This document shows positions 40,122 through 49,128 of a stretch of DNA of 64,000 bases, piece by piece; within the stretch, counting starts at the first letter, position 1, and each line of letters starts with the position of its first letter. Made by a program: the position numbers and the translations under genes. The DNA is taken from assembly GCA_002163135.1 (NCBI GenBank), contig MAAN01000021.1, positions 62,001-126,000 of the forward strand. Direction: 5' to 3'. A model generated the notes under the pieces. The model saw only the letters and a program-made list of their open reading frames with translations, searched no databases and was not told where the DNA came from. The DNA is from Alphaproteobacteria bacterium 46_93_T64 (lineage in GTDB: Bacteria; Pseudomonadota; Alphaproteobacteria; Sneathiellales; Sneathiellaceae).

Positions 40122-41465
40122 CTACCGCTTCTCCTCAATAAATTTTTCAAGCCAATGAATATTATAGTCACCAGAAATAAACTCTTCATTTTCTATCAAA
40201 GCTTGATGCAGCGGTAAGGTCGTCTTGATACCGCCTACAACAAATTCTTCCAATGAGCGTTTGAGGCGTAACAGACATTCTTGTCGGTTTGCGCCATGTA
40301 CAATCAATTTTGCGATGAGACTGTCGTAATAGGGTGGAACGTTATATCCAGCATAAAGGGCAGAATCTACGCGAACGCCTAAACCGCCAGGCGCGTGAAA
40401 ATCAAGGACTGGCCCAGGGCTGGCTGCAAACGTAACCGGGTCTTCAGCCGTAATGCGGCATTCGATGGAATGACCTGAGAATTTGATGTCTTTCTGCGTC
40501 AGGGTAAGTTTTTGCCCCGCTGCAACTTTGATTTGTTCACGAACCAGATCTATACCAGTTACCATTTCGGTTACCGGGTGCTCTACCTGTAAGCGCGTGT
40601 TCATTTCGATGAAATAGAACTCACCATTTTCATAGAGGAACTCAATGGTCCCAACACCTTCGTATCCCATTGTGCGAACTGCATCGGCGACAGATTTGCC
40701 AATTTTTTCACGCAATTCGTCAGTCAGCGCAGGTGATGGGGTTTCTTCCAGTGCCTTCTGATGACGGCGTTGCAAAGAGCAATCGCGCTCTCCCAAGTGA
40801 ACGACATTACCTTGACCGTCTGCAAGTACTTGAATTTCAATATGGCGCGGGGTCGTGAGGTATTTTTCGATATAAACCGCATTATCACCAAAAGCCAATT
40901 GGCTTTCTGCGCGTGCAGAAGAGAACGCTTCAGACAAGTCTGCAGCTGTCGCTGCCACTTTCATGCCACGTCCACCGCCCCCTGAGGACGCTTTGATGAT
41001 AACCGGATACCCGATTTCTTCCGCGATTGGACCCGCTTCTTCCAACGTATGTACTTCACCGCCGGATCCCGGAACACAAGGGACACCAAATTTTTTCATG
41101 GTGTCGATGGCCGCAATTTTATCACCCATCAAGCGAATATGATCTGCAGATGGTCCGATAAACTTGATACCGTGCGCTGTTACAATGTCGACAAATTTGG
41201 CGTTTTCAGACAAAAAACCATATCCGGGATGAATGCCATCTGCATTAGTAACTTCAGCAGCTGCTATGATGGAGGGCATATTCAGGTAACTTGCAGCAGG
41301 ACTTGGAGGTCCGATACAAACACTTTCATCTGCAAGGCGCACATGCATTGCATCTGCATCTGCTTCAGAATGCACAGCAACCGTGCGAATTCCCATCTCC
41401 CGACAGGCGCGATGAATTCGAAGGGCAATTTCCCCGCGGTTCGCAATGAGGATTTTTTCAAACAT
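40122..41465 (-). CDS. accC: Biotin carboxylase subunit of acetyl-CoA carboxylase
   Basis: Carboxylates biotin on AccB with ATP and bicarbonate, the first half-reaction of fatty-acid synthesis. The 447 residues have the ATP-grasp layout: N-terminal ANRGEIALR, the glycine-rich lid [28 protein letters not shown] and a C-terminal biotin-carboxylase domain. Operon aroQ-accB-accC-aat, with 15 bases between accB and accC. Confidence 0.97.
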   Translation of the reverse strand: MFEKILIANRGEIALRIHRACREMGIRTVAVHSEADADAMHVRLADESVCIGPPSPAASYLNMPSIIAAAEVTNADGIHPGYGFLSENAKFVDIVTAHGIKFIGPSADHIRLMGDKIAAIDTMKKFGVPCVPGSGGEVHTLEEAGPIAEEIGYPVIIKASSGGGGRGMKVAATAADLSEAFSSARAESQLAFGDNAVYIEKYLTTPRHIEIQVLADGQGNVVHLGERDCSLQRRHQKALEETPSPALTDELREKIGKSVADAVRTMGYEGVGTIEFLYENGEFYFIEMNTRLQVEHPVTEMVTGIDLVREQIKVAAGQKLTLTQKDIKFSGHSIECRITAEDPVTFAASPGPVLDFHAPGGLGVRVDSALYAGYNVPPYYDSLIAKLIVHGANRQECLLRLKRSLEEFVVGGIKTTLPLHQALIENEEFISGDYNIHWLEKFIEEKR

Positions 41466-41480
41466 GCTTAGCTATTACAC

Positions 41481-41939
41481 TCACTCAATAATGACGAGAG
41501 GTTGACCAAATTCAACAGGCGCTGAATCGTCGACTAATATGTCGACAATTTTACCGCCCTTAGGTGCTGGAATAGGGTTCATTGTTTTCATGGCTTCAAC
41601 GATCAATAATGTTTGACCTTGTGAAACAGTATCGCCAATTTTAATGAAATTAGCAGCGCCTGGTTCTGGCGAAAGATAGGCAGTACCAACCATTGGTGAT
41701 TTAACGGCACCCGGATGGCTAGAGGCATCAGAGCCACTAGAAACTTCCGCTGGAGCCGTCGCTACAGCTGCAGCTGCAGGAGCAACCATTTGTGGTGCCA
41801 CCGTTGCCACGCTAACTGAGCCACGAGAAACTCGAAGGCGATTATTACCGCTTTCTATCTCGATCTCACCTAAACCCGTTTCGTTCATGATTTCCGCAAG
41901 CTCACGGATGACGTCTTTGTCGATATCAAGTTTACTCAT
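41481..41939 (-). CDS. accB: Biotin carboxyl carrier protein of acetyl-CoA carboxylase
   Basis: Carries the biotin arm between AccC and the carboxyltransferase. The 152 residues have a short N-terminal helix, an Ala/Pro-rich linker (about 45-75) and the lipoyl-like domain with the EAMKTMN biotinylation motif, Lys118. I use the start at 41939 (MSKLDIDKD); the frame extends ten codons upstream into the aroQ end but reads atypically there. Confidence 0.95.
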   Translation of the reverse strand: MSKLDIDKDVIRELAEIMNETGLGEIEIESGNNRLRVSRGSVSVATVAPQMVAPAAAAVATAPAEVSSGSDASSHPGAVKSPMVGTAYLSPEPGAANFIKIGDTVSQGQTLLIVEAMKTMNPIPAPKGGKIVDILVDDSAPVEFGQPLVIIE

Positions 41940-41952
41940 CGTATTCGACTTT

Positions 41953-42399
41953 TCATTTCTGTTGTTCAAAATAATTCGCGAGCGCTTCTAAAGCTAAAGT
42001 ATAGCTTTTAGCGCCAAATCCACATATTACGCCAATGGCAACCGGTGAAATATAGCTATGGTGTCTGAAATCTTCACGGGCAAAAGTATTTGATAGATGC
42101 ACCTCTACACAGGGCAAGCCAACGCCTTTCAGGGCGTCCATCAGTGCCACTGAGGTGTGCGTAAACGCACCTGCATTGATAACGATGCCATCATGAGTAT
42201 CTACCGCATTATGTATTGCATCCAAAATCTCACCTTCGTGATTACTCTGCATAAACGCCAGCTCGAACCCAAGATTAGAAGCACAGTTTTTGCACATACG
42301 CTCGATATCGCTCAAGGTTGTGCGACCGTAAATTTCAGGTTCACGTTTGCCAAGCAAGTTTAAGTTTGGCCCGTTTATGACAAGTACCGACTTTCCCAT
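41953..42399 (-). CDS. aroQ: Type II 3-dehydroquinate dehydratase
   Basis: Third step of the shikimate pathway, forming 3-dehydroshikimate by the dodecameric type II enzyme. The 148 residues show [17 protein letters not shown] (catalytic Arg and the lid Tyr), [21 protein letters not shown] and EVHLSN. The ATG at 42399 follows AGGGG; a GTG two codons earlier is possible. Heads the aroQ-accB-accC-aat operon, a common alphaproteobacterial grouping. Confidence 0.95.
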   Translation of the reverse strand: MGKSVLVINGPNLNLLGKREPEIYGRTTLSDIERMCKNCASNLGFELAFMQSNHEGEILDAIHNAVDTHDGIVINAGAFTHTSVALMDALKGVGLPCVEVHLSNTFAREDFRHHSYISPVAIGVICGFGAKSYTLALEALANYFEQQK

Positions 42400-42517
42400 T
42401 TCCACCCCTAATTGACCATTAGCCAGTAAGTAGTGTGCACACTTATAAAGAACTTTTTAACGATGATAAAGCTGAACAGAGTATTATTATGAAGAAAGTA
42501 TGACAGTTAAGCAGGAT

Positions 42518-42533
42518 CATGGTTGCAACCATG
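42518..42533. promoter_or_regulatory. Perfect 16-base palindrome upstream of thiSG
   Basis: CATGGTTGCAACCATG, 65 bases before the start codon. It could be a dimeric operator, or a 6-bp RNA hairpin with a TGCA loop. No THI-element (TPP riboswitch) core was recognised in the 193-base gap from aroQ. Confidence 0.4.
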
Positions 42534-42598
42534 GCTGCATGGACACATAATCCGGGCAACATGGCTCCTGTTAACACAAAATCTTTAAGGTAAATTCG

Positions 42599-43582
42599 AT
42601 GAACCTCACGATAAATGGGGAAGAACGGCAGTTTGACCGTACCCTTACTATTGATGAACTACTGGCATCCCTGGAACTTGACGGCAGCAAAGTTGCTGTT
42701 GAATGCAATCTGGCAATTGTCCCCAAGTCTGTATATTCGAAAACTCAGCTAACTGACGGGGATAAACTTGAAATTGTTCACTTTATTGGCGGAGGGAATA
42801 CGGACAGTTCTGACGAAGATCCGTTTATTGTAGCTGGAGAACAGCTTAAATCCAGATTGATTGTCGGCACAGGTAAATACAAAGATTTTGAAGAAACCAA
42901 ATTGGCAATCGAAGCTTCCGGCGCCGATATGGTTACTGTCGCCGTCCGTCGTGTGAATATAACGGATAGAAGTCAGCCGATGTTGGTGGATTATGTGGAT
43001 CCAAAAAAATACACATATCTTCCAAATACCGCCTTTTGCTATACGGCAGATGAAGCACTTCGTACTTTGCGTCTAGCACGTGAAGCTGGTGGATGGGACT
43101 TAGTCAAACTTGAAGTGCTTGGCCATGAAAAAACACTATATCCGAATATGATTGAGACACTAAGTGCAGCAAAAACTCTAATCAGTGAGGGTTTTAAGGT
43201 CATGGTTTATTGCTCAGATGATCCAATTATGTGCTTAGAACTCGAAGATATGGGTTGCGTTGCGATTATGCCGCTTGGTGCGCCAATTGGCTCTGGCCTC
43301 GGTATTCAAAATCCGGTTGCGATCGGTATAATCAAAGATCAGGCAAAGGTGCCTGTTATTGTGGATGCCGGTGTAGGAACCGCATCTGATGCAACCGTTG
43401 CCATGGAGCTCGGTTGCGACGGTGTTTTAATGAACTCTGCCATTGCCCATGCGTCAAACCCAGTATTGATGGCCTCAGCCATGAAAGATGCAGTATCTGC
43501 AGGACGCAAATCATTTCTTGCTGGCCGGATGCCACGCAAAAAATACGCGGATCCAAGTTCGCCGCTTGCGGGTCTTATTTAG
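42599..43582 (+). CDS. thiSG: Fused sulfur carrier ThiS - thiazole synthase ThiG
   Basis: Makes the thiazole half of thiamine. Residues 1-66 are a ThiS ubiquitin-like carrier ending in IGGG (63-66). After a roughly ten-residue acidic linker comes ThiG (about 76-327) with the Schiff-base Lys171 in DLVKLEVLG and the phosphate site [10 protein letters not shown]...DAGVG. ThiS normally needs a free C-terminal Gly-Gly for adenylation by ThiF and thiocarboxylate formation, which here is internal. RBS AAGG is eight bases before the ATG. No other thi gene is adjacent. Confidence 0.93.
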   Translation: MNLTINGEERQFDRTLTIDELLASLELDGSKVAVECNLAIVPKSVYSKTQLTDGDKLEIVHFIGGGNTDSSDEDPFIVAGEQLKSRLIVGTGKYKDFEETKLAIEASGADMVTVAVRRVNITDRSQPMLVDYVDPKKYTYLPNTAFCYTADEALRTLRLAREAGGWDLVKLEVLGHEKTLYPNMIETLSAAKTLISEGFKVMVYCSDDPIMCLELEDMGCVAIMPLGAPIGSGLGIQNPVAIGIIKDQAKVPVIVDAGVGTASDATVAMELGCDGVLMNSAIAHASNPVLMASAMKDAVSAGRKSFLAGRMPRKKYADPSSPLAGLI

Positions 43583-43617
43583 TACTAAGTTTTGATCTGT
43601 TACTTGTTTAGAGGAAT

Positions 43618-43643
43618 GGCGGGGATTATTCTCCGCCTTCTTT
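43618..43643 (+). terminator. Probable terminator after thiSG
   Basis: GGCGGGGA / TCTCCGCC (eight pairs, one G-U) with a TTAT loop and TTCTTTC. It overlaps the last codons of the convergent marR-type gene. Confidence 0.5.
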
Positions 43644-44099
43644 CATGATACTGACAAGCTCTTCTGCTCGATGATCCAGCTTATTCAAATAAGTGTGGAT
43701 TGTACCAATTTCAGTTTCAGAAAACCCGTCCATTAATTTTGCTTCAAATTCCAATGCGAGCGGTACAATTTTATTGAGTATTTCCTCACCAGTTTTGGTG
43801 AGTTCCAAAGAATACGCCCGGCGATCATGAGCCATGACTTTTCGTTGTAGACGTCCGTTTTTTTCGAGTTTGTCAATTGCGCGGCTAATATTGACCTTAT
43901 CCAATGACGCAAATTTGCCAACTTGCCGCGCCGTCAAACCCGGCGTCTCCCCAATGATGGCTACAACACGCCATTCATGAATAGAAAGATCAAATTGCCG
44001 GGAATATCTTTCTGCCAATGAACGGCTAATAACGCCTGACAGTTTCGTCAAGCGATAGGGCAGAAAATTTTGCAGGTTTAATTTCGTATTTTTACTCAT
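43626..44099 (-). CDS. MarR-family transcriptional regulator
   Basis: A 157-residue dimeric winged-helix protein with the MarR pattern: LSIHEWRVVAIIGETPGLTARQVGKFASLDKVNISRAIDKLEKNGRLQRKVMAHDRRAYSLELT. The wing DRRAYSLEL is typical. The effector and targets are unknown; it is tail-to-tail with thiSG and not obviously linked to the downstream DsbA-like gene. Some MarR proteins regulate aromatic or stress-response genes, but nothing here points to one. Confidence 0.9.
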   Translation of the reverse strand: MSKNTKLNLQNFLPYRLTKLSGVISRSLAERYSRQFDLSIHEWRVVAIIGETPGLTARQVGKFASLDKVNISRAIDKLEKNGRLQRKVMAHDRRAYSLELTKTGEEILNKIVPLALEFEAKLMDGFSETEIGTIHTYLNKLDHRAEELVSIMKEGGE

Positions 44100-44173
44100 G
44101 AGTATATCTTGGCGTTAATGCCGAGAAAGGACAATCATAATTTTCCATAGTTGGGACCTTAGCTACGGCAAGA

Positions 44174-44944
44174 TCAATTTGTTACCGTTGCTGCTTTCTT
44201 TGCACGTGCGTCAGCAACCAATTGTTTCATTCGCTCGGCCGGAATAGCACCGGGCGATAGTTTCCCACCTATAACAAAAGCTGGCGTGCCTGTAATGTTT
44301 AGACTGTTAGCCAATTGATATGTTTTCTGAATTTTGATTGAAATCTCTTCATCGTCGATATCTTTAAGCAATTGATCTGTATCCAGGCCCGTATCTGCCG
44401 CGATTTGGAGGATACGCCCTTTGCTAAGACCACCACGGGTATTCATCAAGTTGCTATGGTATTCCATGTATTTGCCCTGCTTTTCAGCAGCGATAGCAGC
44501 GCGCGTCGCCAAAATAGAATCTTCGCCCAAAATTGGAAATTCCTTTAGCACGAGGCGGATATTTCCATCTTCATTCACTGTTTTCATCAAATCTTTATAG
44601 GCGCGTTTGCAGTATCCGCAGCGATAATCAAAAAACTCAACAATAGTGATATCGCCGTTCGGATTTCCAGCAACATAGCTGTAACCGTCATTTTCCAGTT
44701 CGTCGCGATAGTCGCTTAACTTTTTTGATTTTTGATCGGCCTGTTCGCGTGCTTCCTGAACTTGGAGGCGTTCGATGACTTCGCGAATGATCTTGGGGTT
44801 TTCCAATAAATAATTACGGACCTGCGAGCCAAACTCAGCTTCCTGTTTTGCGGACCCGTACTGGTACATATTTAAACCGATTAATCCGGAAATGGTCACA
44901 AAAAGAAGACCACAAAGGATAGCAATTCTACTGGATCGGTTCAT
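44174..44944 (-). CDS. DsbA/Com1-like periplasmic thiol-disulfide protein
   Basis: A 256-residue protein with an N-terminal membrane anchor or signal (about 7-27), a coiled, charged segment (about 50-90) and a thioredoxin-fold DsbA domain with active-site CGYC (109-112) and a cis-Pro region TGTPAFVIG. Probable oxidoreductase or isomerase of envelope proteins. Similar proteins sit near M48 proteases in related genomes; here the protease gene starts upstream on the same strand. Confidence 0.88.
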   Translation of the reverse strand: MNRSSRIAILCGLLFVTISGLIGLNMYQYGSAKQEAEFGSQVRNYLLENPKIIREVIERLQVQEAREQADQKSKKLSDYRDELENDGYSYVAGNPNGDITIVEFFDYRCGYCKRAYKDLMKTVNEDGNIRLVLKEFPILGEDSILATRAAIAAEKQGKYMEYHSNLMNTRGGLSKGRILQIAADTGLDTDQLLKDIDDEEISIKIQKTYQLANSLNITGTPAFVIGGKLSPGAIPAERMKQLVADARAKKAATVTN

Positions 44945-45029
44945 AAGTATTTTCCCAAGGTAATAAACTCTCGCAAATCTTTAGCGGATTATACACAAAT
45001 TTCAAAGCACAAGCATCTGATTAGGTTAT

Positions 45030-46379
45030 TTAGTTCTTTTTTAGCAATCGAGATGCGAGTGAAATAATATCATCGGCCCTTAAGTAACCGGGTGATCCAG
45101 TCCTCAAGTTTTGTTGCGCACGTTTGGCGTGAAAAATAGCCTTTTTCCCCTGACGCAATATCAAAAATCGTTCTGACGTTGCTAGTGCAAGATTTCCTGT
45201 ATCCCCGCGACGGCTATAGGCGATAGCCAACTGATTCCAGGTGCCGGATCTGCCCGGATCATAGCGAGTGCTGGTCCGAAGAACTTCGATTGCTTTGGCG
45301 TCATCTTCAGGGTAACCAGTGTTCAACAAAACGGTCCCATACAGAGTTAGAATTAAAGGCTCATAGGGCAGGTAGCTTGCCGCGATTTCCAACGGTGTCA
45401 CAGCAGCATGTGGATCTCCATTTTCAAATAGCATTTGCCCTTTTAGCTCGTAGTAAAAAGGGTTGTCTGGAAATTCTGTGAGCAGGTTTTCAATTTCAAT
45501 TTCCGCTTTTTCAATGTCCGGATGTTTAAAATAGGCAATCGCGCGTGCATACCTTCCTTCAGCACTTTGATCTGAATGAGGATATTTCTTCAGTGTTTTG
45601 GCAAGACTTCTTGTAAAACCATATAATTTTGCTTGTATCTGCTTTAATGCATGAATTTCCTCAGGTGTATCCAACACGTCCCTATAGGCTGATTTATCAA
45701 CTTGATTTCTAAGGGCGGCAATACGGTCCTGACTAATTGGATGACTGCGCCAATATGGATCAACTTTGCCATAACTGAGTTGTTCGGTTTGCCCCAAAAT
45801 CTCTAAAAATTTGAGCATTCCTCTTCCAGAATTATTGGTTTCATTCAAATAACGCATGGACGCCTGATCAGCTGCAGATTCTTGTTGGCGGCTATATTTA
45901 AGAAATGACCTTTGTGCCACAGCTTGCGATCCGCTAACTACTGCGGCACCAGCTTTACCGCCCCCTGCAAATACTGCTGCTGCTCCTAGTATGTAGCCCA
46001 ATATAGATTTGGTCGTCGCGTTCTTAAGTGCCTCTTGTGTTCTAGATTGATGACTACCCGCGATATGACCAGTTTCATGGGCGATAACACCTTTCAACTG
46101 ACCCGGCGTTTCAACCCTTTCCAGTAAACCGGTGAAGAAAAACATGCGTTGACCACCTGCGACGAACGCATTTATCACTCTATTATTAATCAAATGAATT
46201 GAAACATCTTCTGGATTTAACCCGGCTACAATAAAGAGAGGGCTTGCGTAGGATCGCAGGGTGTGTTCAATTTCAGCATCACGAATAAATGCCAAACCCG
46301 ACTTTTTCGCAGAGGCCATCTGTGCGAAAAACAGGGCAACCAACATGACTGAAAAAGATATAAGTATGCGCTTGATCAA
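45030..46379 (-). CDS. M48-family metalloprotease with TPR repeats (BepA-like)
   Basis: A 449-residue periplasmic zinc protease: signal peptide (MIKRILISFSVMLVALFF..., cut near QMASA), peptidase M48 domain with HETGH at 101-105 and the third ligand Glu in QESAADQ, then TPR-like helices from about 270 on. Architecture matches BepA/YfgC-type outer-membrane quality-control proteases. The start is TTG, backed by AAAGGGG about seven bases upstream; an internal ATG would lose the charged n-region of the signal. The 5' end overlaps the divergent GGT-like gene. Confidence 0.88.
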   Translation of the reverse strand: MIKRILISFSVMLVALFFAQMASAKKSGLAFIRDAEIEHTLRSYASPLFIVAGLNPEDVSIHLINNRVINAFVAGGQRMFFFTGLLERVETPGQLKGVIAHETGHIAGSHQSRTQEALKNATTKSILGYILGAAAVFAGGGKAGAAVVSGSQAVAQRSFLKYSRQQESAADQASMRYLNETNNSGRGMLKFLEILGQTEQLSYGKVDPYWRSHPISQDRIAALRNQVDKSAYRDVLDTPEEIHALKQIQAKLYGFTRSLAKTLKKYPHSDQSAEGRYARAIAYFKHPDIEKAEIEIENLLTEFPDNPFYYELKGQMLFENGDPHAAVTPLEIAASYLPYEPLILTLYGTVLLNTGYPEDDAKAIEVLRTSTRYDPGRSGTWNQLAIAYSRRGDTGNLALATSERFLILRQGKKAIFHAKRAQQNLRTGSPGYLRADDIISLASRLLKKN

Positions 46380-47886
46380 AAAAAATACCCCTTTATTTGA
46401 AACTAAAGTTAAGAACAGAAACGCGCGCAGTCAATGGAAGGATCTCACATCTTTGTGTGTTGCGGGTTCACTTCTTGTTTTATCTGCTTGTGATACGGTA
46501 GGAACCAAGCAAATTGGTGAAGTAGATAGTGTCGACGGACCGCTCGGTGGTGTGGCCTCTGATGAGCCGCGTGCAACCCTAATCGCGCAAGATATTCTAT
46601 CATCTGGCGGAACCGCAGCAGATGCCGCGACTGCCTTGTATTTTACTCTTGCTGTGACTTACCCAATAGCAGCTTCACTTGGCGGTGGCGGGGAGTGTAT
46701 TACCTATAGTCGCGACACAAACAAGCTTGAAAACATAAAATTTCCAGTTGGACTCGCCAAAAATGGTGGTGAAATCGGAATACCGGGTAATATTCGCGGA
46801 TTTTCAGCTCTTCATGCACGTCATGGAAGGATGGAATGGTCCTCGGTTTTGGCGCCTGCGGAAAAATTTGCGAACTTCGGTGAAAGCATGTCTCGGGCGC
46901 AACATGCGGCGATGTTATCCGCCAGTAGTAAAACGCGTTTTGGCGAAGGCCTCACCAATTTATACAAAAATGAAGATGGCACATTTAAACCAGAAGGCAC
47001 GAAAATTGAACAAGTTCGACTTTCATCTGTTTTAAGCAGTCTTCGAACAAATGGCGGCGCATTTTTCTACAGCGGAAATCTTGCAAAATCATTTATTGAC
47101 GATGCGAATAGTGCCGGGGGAAAACTCACAACTACAGATCTGGTATACTACAAACCAGTTTGGGAAGACGCCTCTACATTTACAGCTGATGCTATAACAA
47201 TTGGGACTTCATCAGGACCGCAAGGAGCACTTTATCAAGAAATCTGGGAAAAAATGTTTGCTGGTAAAGGTGTCCTTAATCTTGATCAAGAAATCACGCT
47301 GACGAAACTTGCTGAAGCATCTGCGTCATCTTTTCAAAAATATGCGAACTACAATCCTTTTGGCGCAGGCGGAATGACGTCTTTTGTTACTTCTGATAAT
47401 GAAGGGAACGCTGTTTCCTGCATTGTTGGACTTGGTAAACCATTTGGATCAGGTAAAATTGGCGGTATTACAGGAGTTGTACTTGCAGCGGCACTGACCA
47501 ATAAAGAATCTGAATTTCCGACAACGCCTGTTTTAATGGTAAATAAACCGAACAAAAACTTTTTCTATGGTGCCGCCGCCACTGGAGGCGCAGCCGGGAC
47601 ACTAAGTTCTGTTTACACTGCCCTTAAAATATTCGCAGAAGGGAAATCCCTTGAAACAGCGATAAATTCCCCACGTGTATTTACAATGGGGCAGGGGCTT
47701 CCGCTTCTATACGAACAAAAAGTGGACCAGGCAAGCCTAGGCGAAATGACGCGGCAACACCCTGTTGCGATAGAAGTCGAAAGACTTGGCGCCGTGAATT
47801 CTATATATTGTTTCGATGGAAAACTGTTTAACTGTCAGTCGCGCGCGGACCCCCGTGGATACGGACTGTCACTAATTCAGCGTTAG
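46366..47886 (+). CDS. Gamma-glutamyltransferase-like lipoprotein
   Basis: A 506-residue member of the gamma-glutamyltranspeptidase Ntn-hydrolase superfamily. A long n-region precedes a lipoprotein signal with lipobox LSAC (Cys42). Family marks: ASLGGGGE, GNIRGFSALH, EGNAVSC. The catalytic Thr pair, normally TTHxSVVD, reads MTSFVTSD (Met337-Thr338), and GSxGGSRI is TGGAAGTL, so self-processing and gamma-glutamyl transfer are uncertain. The start is not firm: ATG at 46366 used, ATG at 46345 possible; both overlap the divergent protease gene. Confidence 0.8.
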   Translation: MRLIKKNTPLFETKVKNRNARSQWKDLTSLCVAGSLLVLSACDTVGTKQIGEVDSVDGPLGGVASDEPRATLIAQDILSSGGTAADAATALYFTLAVTYPIAASLGGGGECITYSRDTNKLENIKFPVGLAKNGGEIGIPGNIRGFSALHARHGRMEWSSVLAPAEKFANFGESMSRAQHAAMLSASSKTRFGEGLTNLYKNEDGTFKPEGTKIEQVRLSSVLSSLRTNGGAFFYSGNLAKSFIDDANSAGGKLTTTDLVYYKPVWEDASTFTADAITIGTSSGPQGALYQEIWEKMFAGKGVLNLDQEITLTKLAEASASSFQKYANYNPFGAGGMTSFVTSDNEGNAVSCIVGLGKPFGSGKIGGITGVVLAAALTNKESEFPTTPVLMVNKPNKNFFYGAAATGGAAGTLSSVYTALKIFAEGKSLETAINSPRVFTMGQGLPLLYEQKVDQASLGEMTRQHPVAIEVERLGAVNSIYCFDGKLFNCQSRADPRGYGLSLIQR

Positions 47887-47924
47887 AATTTGAACCCATA
47901 TAATTATTAGCAGTAGGTGGTATC

Positions 47925-49067
47925 GTGAAGTATGCGTCTCGTGGAGATGTATCTCCTTTTCTTGCAATGGAAGTTTTGAAAGCGGCAAACGCCCGCGAAG
48001 CTGAAGGAAACACTGTTTTCCATATGGAAGTTGGTCAACCCGCAACTTCAGCACCAGAGCCGGTTTTGGAAGCTGCAAAACATGCTCTTGATAACAAAAC
48101 AATTGGCTATACAGAAGCGTTGGGAATTCCACCTCTTCGCCGTGCAATTGCAGCACATTACAACGACATGTATGGAATTGATCTTGATCCAGCACGTGTG
48201 ATTGTCACAACAGGCTCCTCTACAGGGTTTCTTCTCTCGTTTTTATCGTTATTTAATCCAGATGAGAGAGTTGTGTTGGCCGAACCTGGTTATCCAGCAT
48301 ATCGGAACATTCTTGGATCCGTTGATGTGGAGGCAGTGGGCTTGCCATGCGGGCCAGAGACAAATTTTCAGCCGTCGCCAGCATTGATTGATGAAATTGA
48401 AGGTCCGTTGCACGGGCTGCTTGTTGCAAGTCCGGCAAATCCGACCGGAACTATGTTGACACCCGACGAGTTGGAAGAGCTGATAAAATACTGTCACGCG
48501 AGAGATATGCATTTCATCTCCGATGAGATTTATCACGGCCTGACATATGGACAGAAAGCTGTCTCGGCGCTGTCCTACAGTGATGATGTAATTATCATCA
48601 ATTCTTTCTCCAAGTATTTTTCAATGACGGGGTGGCGTCTTGGTTGGATGATTGTTCCGGAGAACTTGGTGGGGCCAATTGAACGCCTATCACAAAGCAT
48701 GTTCATTTCCGCGCCGACCATAAGCCAGTATGCAGCGTTGGCAGCTTTTGACTGCAAAGAAGAGTTGGAAGGTTATATTGAGAATTACTCCAAGAACCGG
48801 GAGATATTACTTCGTGAACTTCCGCTGATGGGGCTCGATAAACTGGCCGAAGCAGATGGTGCATTCTATATTTATGCAAATGTCAGTCATCTTACGGATA
48901 ACAGTTTGGAATTCTGTCAACGAATGCTGAATGAATGTGGTGTCGCGGCAACGCCCGGTCTTGATTTCGACCCTCATAGGGGACACGAATACATCCGTCT
49001 TTCGTTTGCCGGTGCAACTGAAGTGATTGTAGATGGCGTTGAGGCGCTTAGAAAATGGTTAGCGTGA
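47925..49067 (+). CDS. Class I/II PLP-dependent aminotransferase
   Basis: A 380-residue fold-type I aminotransferase. It has the PLP Lys in NSFSKYFSMTGWRLGWM, SPANPTGTM, SDEIYHGLTY and a C-terminal Arg in YIRLSFAG. Probably alpha-aminotransferase for aspartate, alanine or aromatic acids; the substrate is not fixed by sequence. The start is GTG with AGGTGG upstream. A strong shared terminator follows. Confidence 0.9.
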   Translation: MKYASRGDVSPFLAMEVLKAANAREAEGNTVFHMEVGQPATSAPEPVLEAAKHALDNKTIGYTEALGIPPLRRAIAAHYNDMYGIDLDPARVIVTTGSSTGFLLSFLSLFNPDERVVLAEPGYPAYRNILGSVDVEAVGLPCGPETNFQPSPALIDEIEGPLHGLLVASPANPTGTMLTPDELEELIKYCHARDMHFISDEIYHGLTYGQKAVSALSYSDDVIIINSFSKYFSMTGWRLGWMIVPENLVGPIERLSQSMFISAPTISQYAALAAFDCKEELEGYIENYSKNREILLRELPLMGLDKLAEADGAFYIYANVSHLTDNSLEFCQRMLNECGVAATPGLDFDPHRGHEYIRLSFAGATEVIVDGVEALRKWLA

Positions 49068-49094
49068 CTTAGACACAAATTACAATAGATAAGA

Positions 49095-49127
49095 AAAAAG
49101 GAGCCTGATTAAGGGCTCCTTTTTTTA
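49095..49127. terminator. Bidirectional terminator between aminotransferase gene and rne
   Basis: AAAAAGGAGCC / GGCTCCTTTTT with a TGATTAAG loop and T runs on both strands, placed between two convergent stops. Confidence 0.9.
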
Positions 49128-49128
49128 C

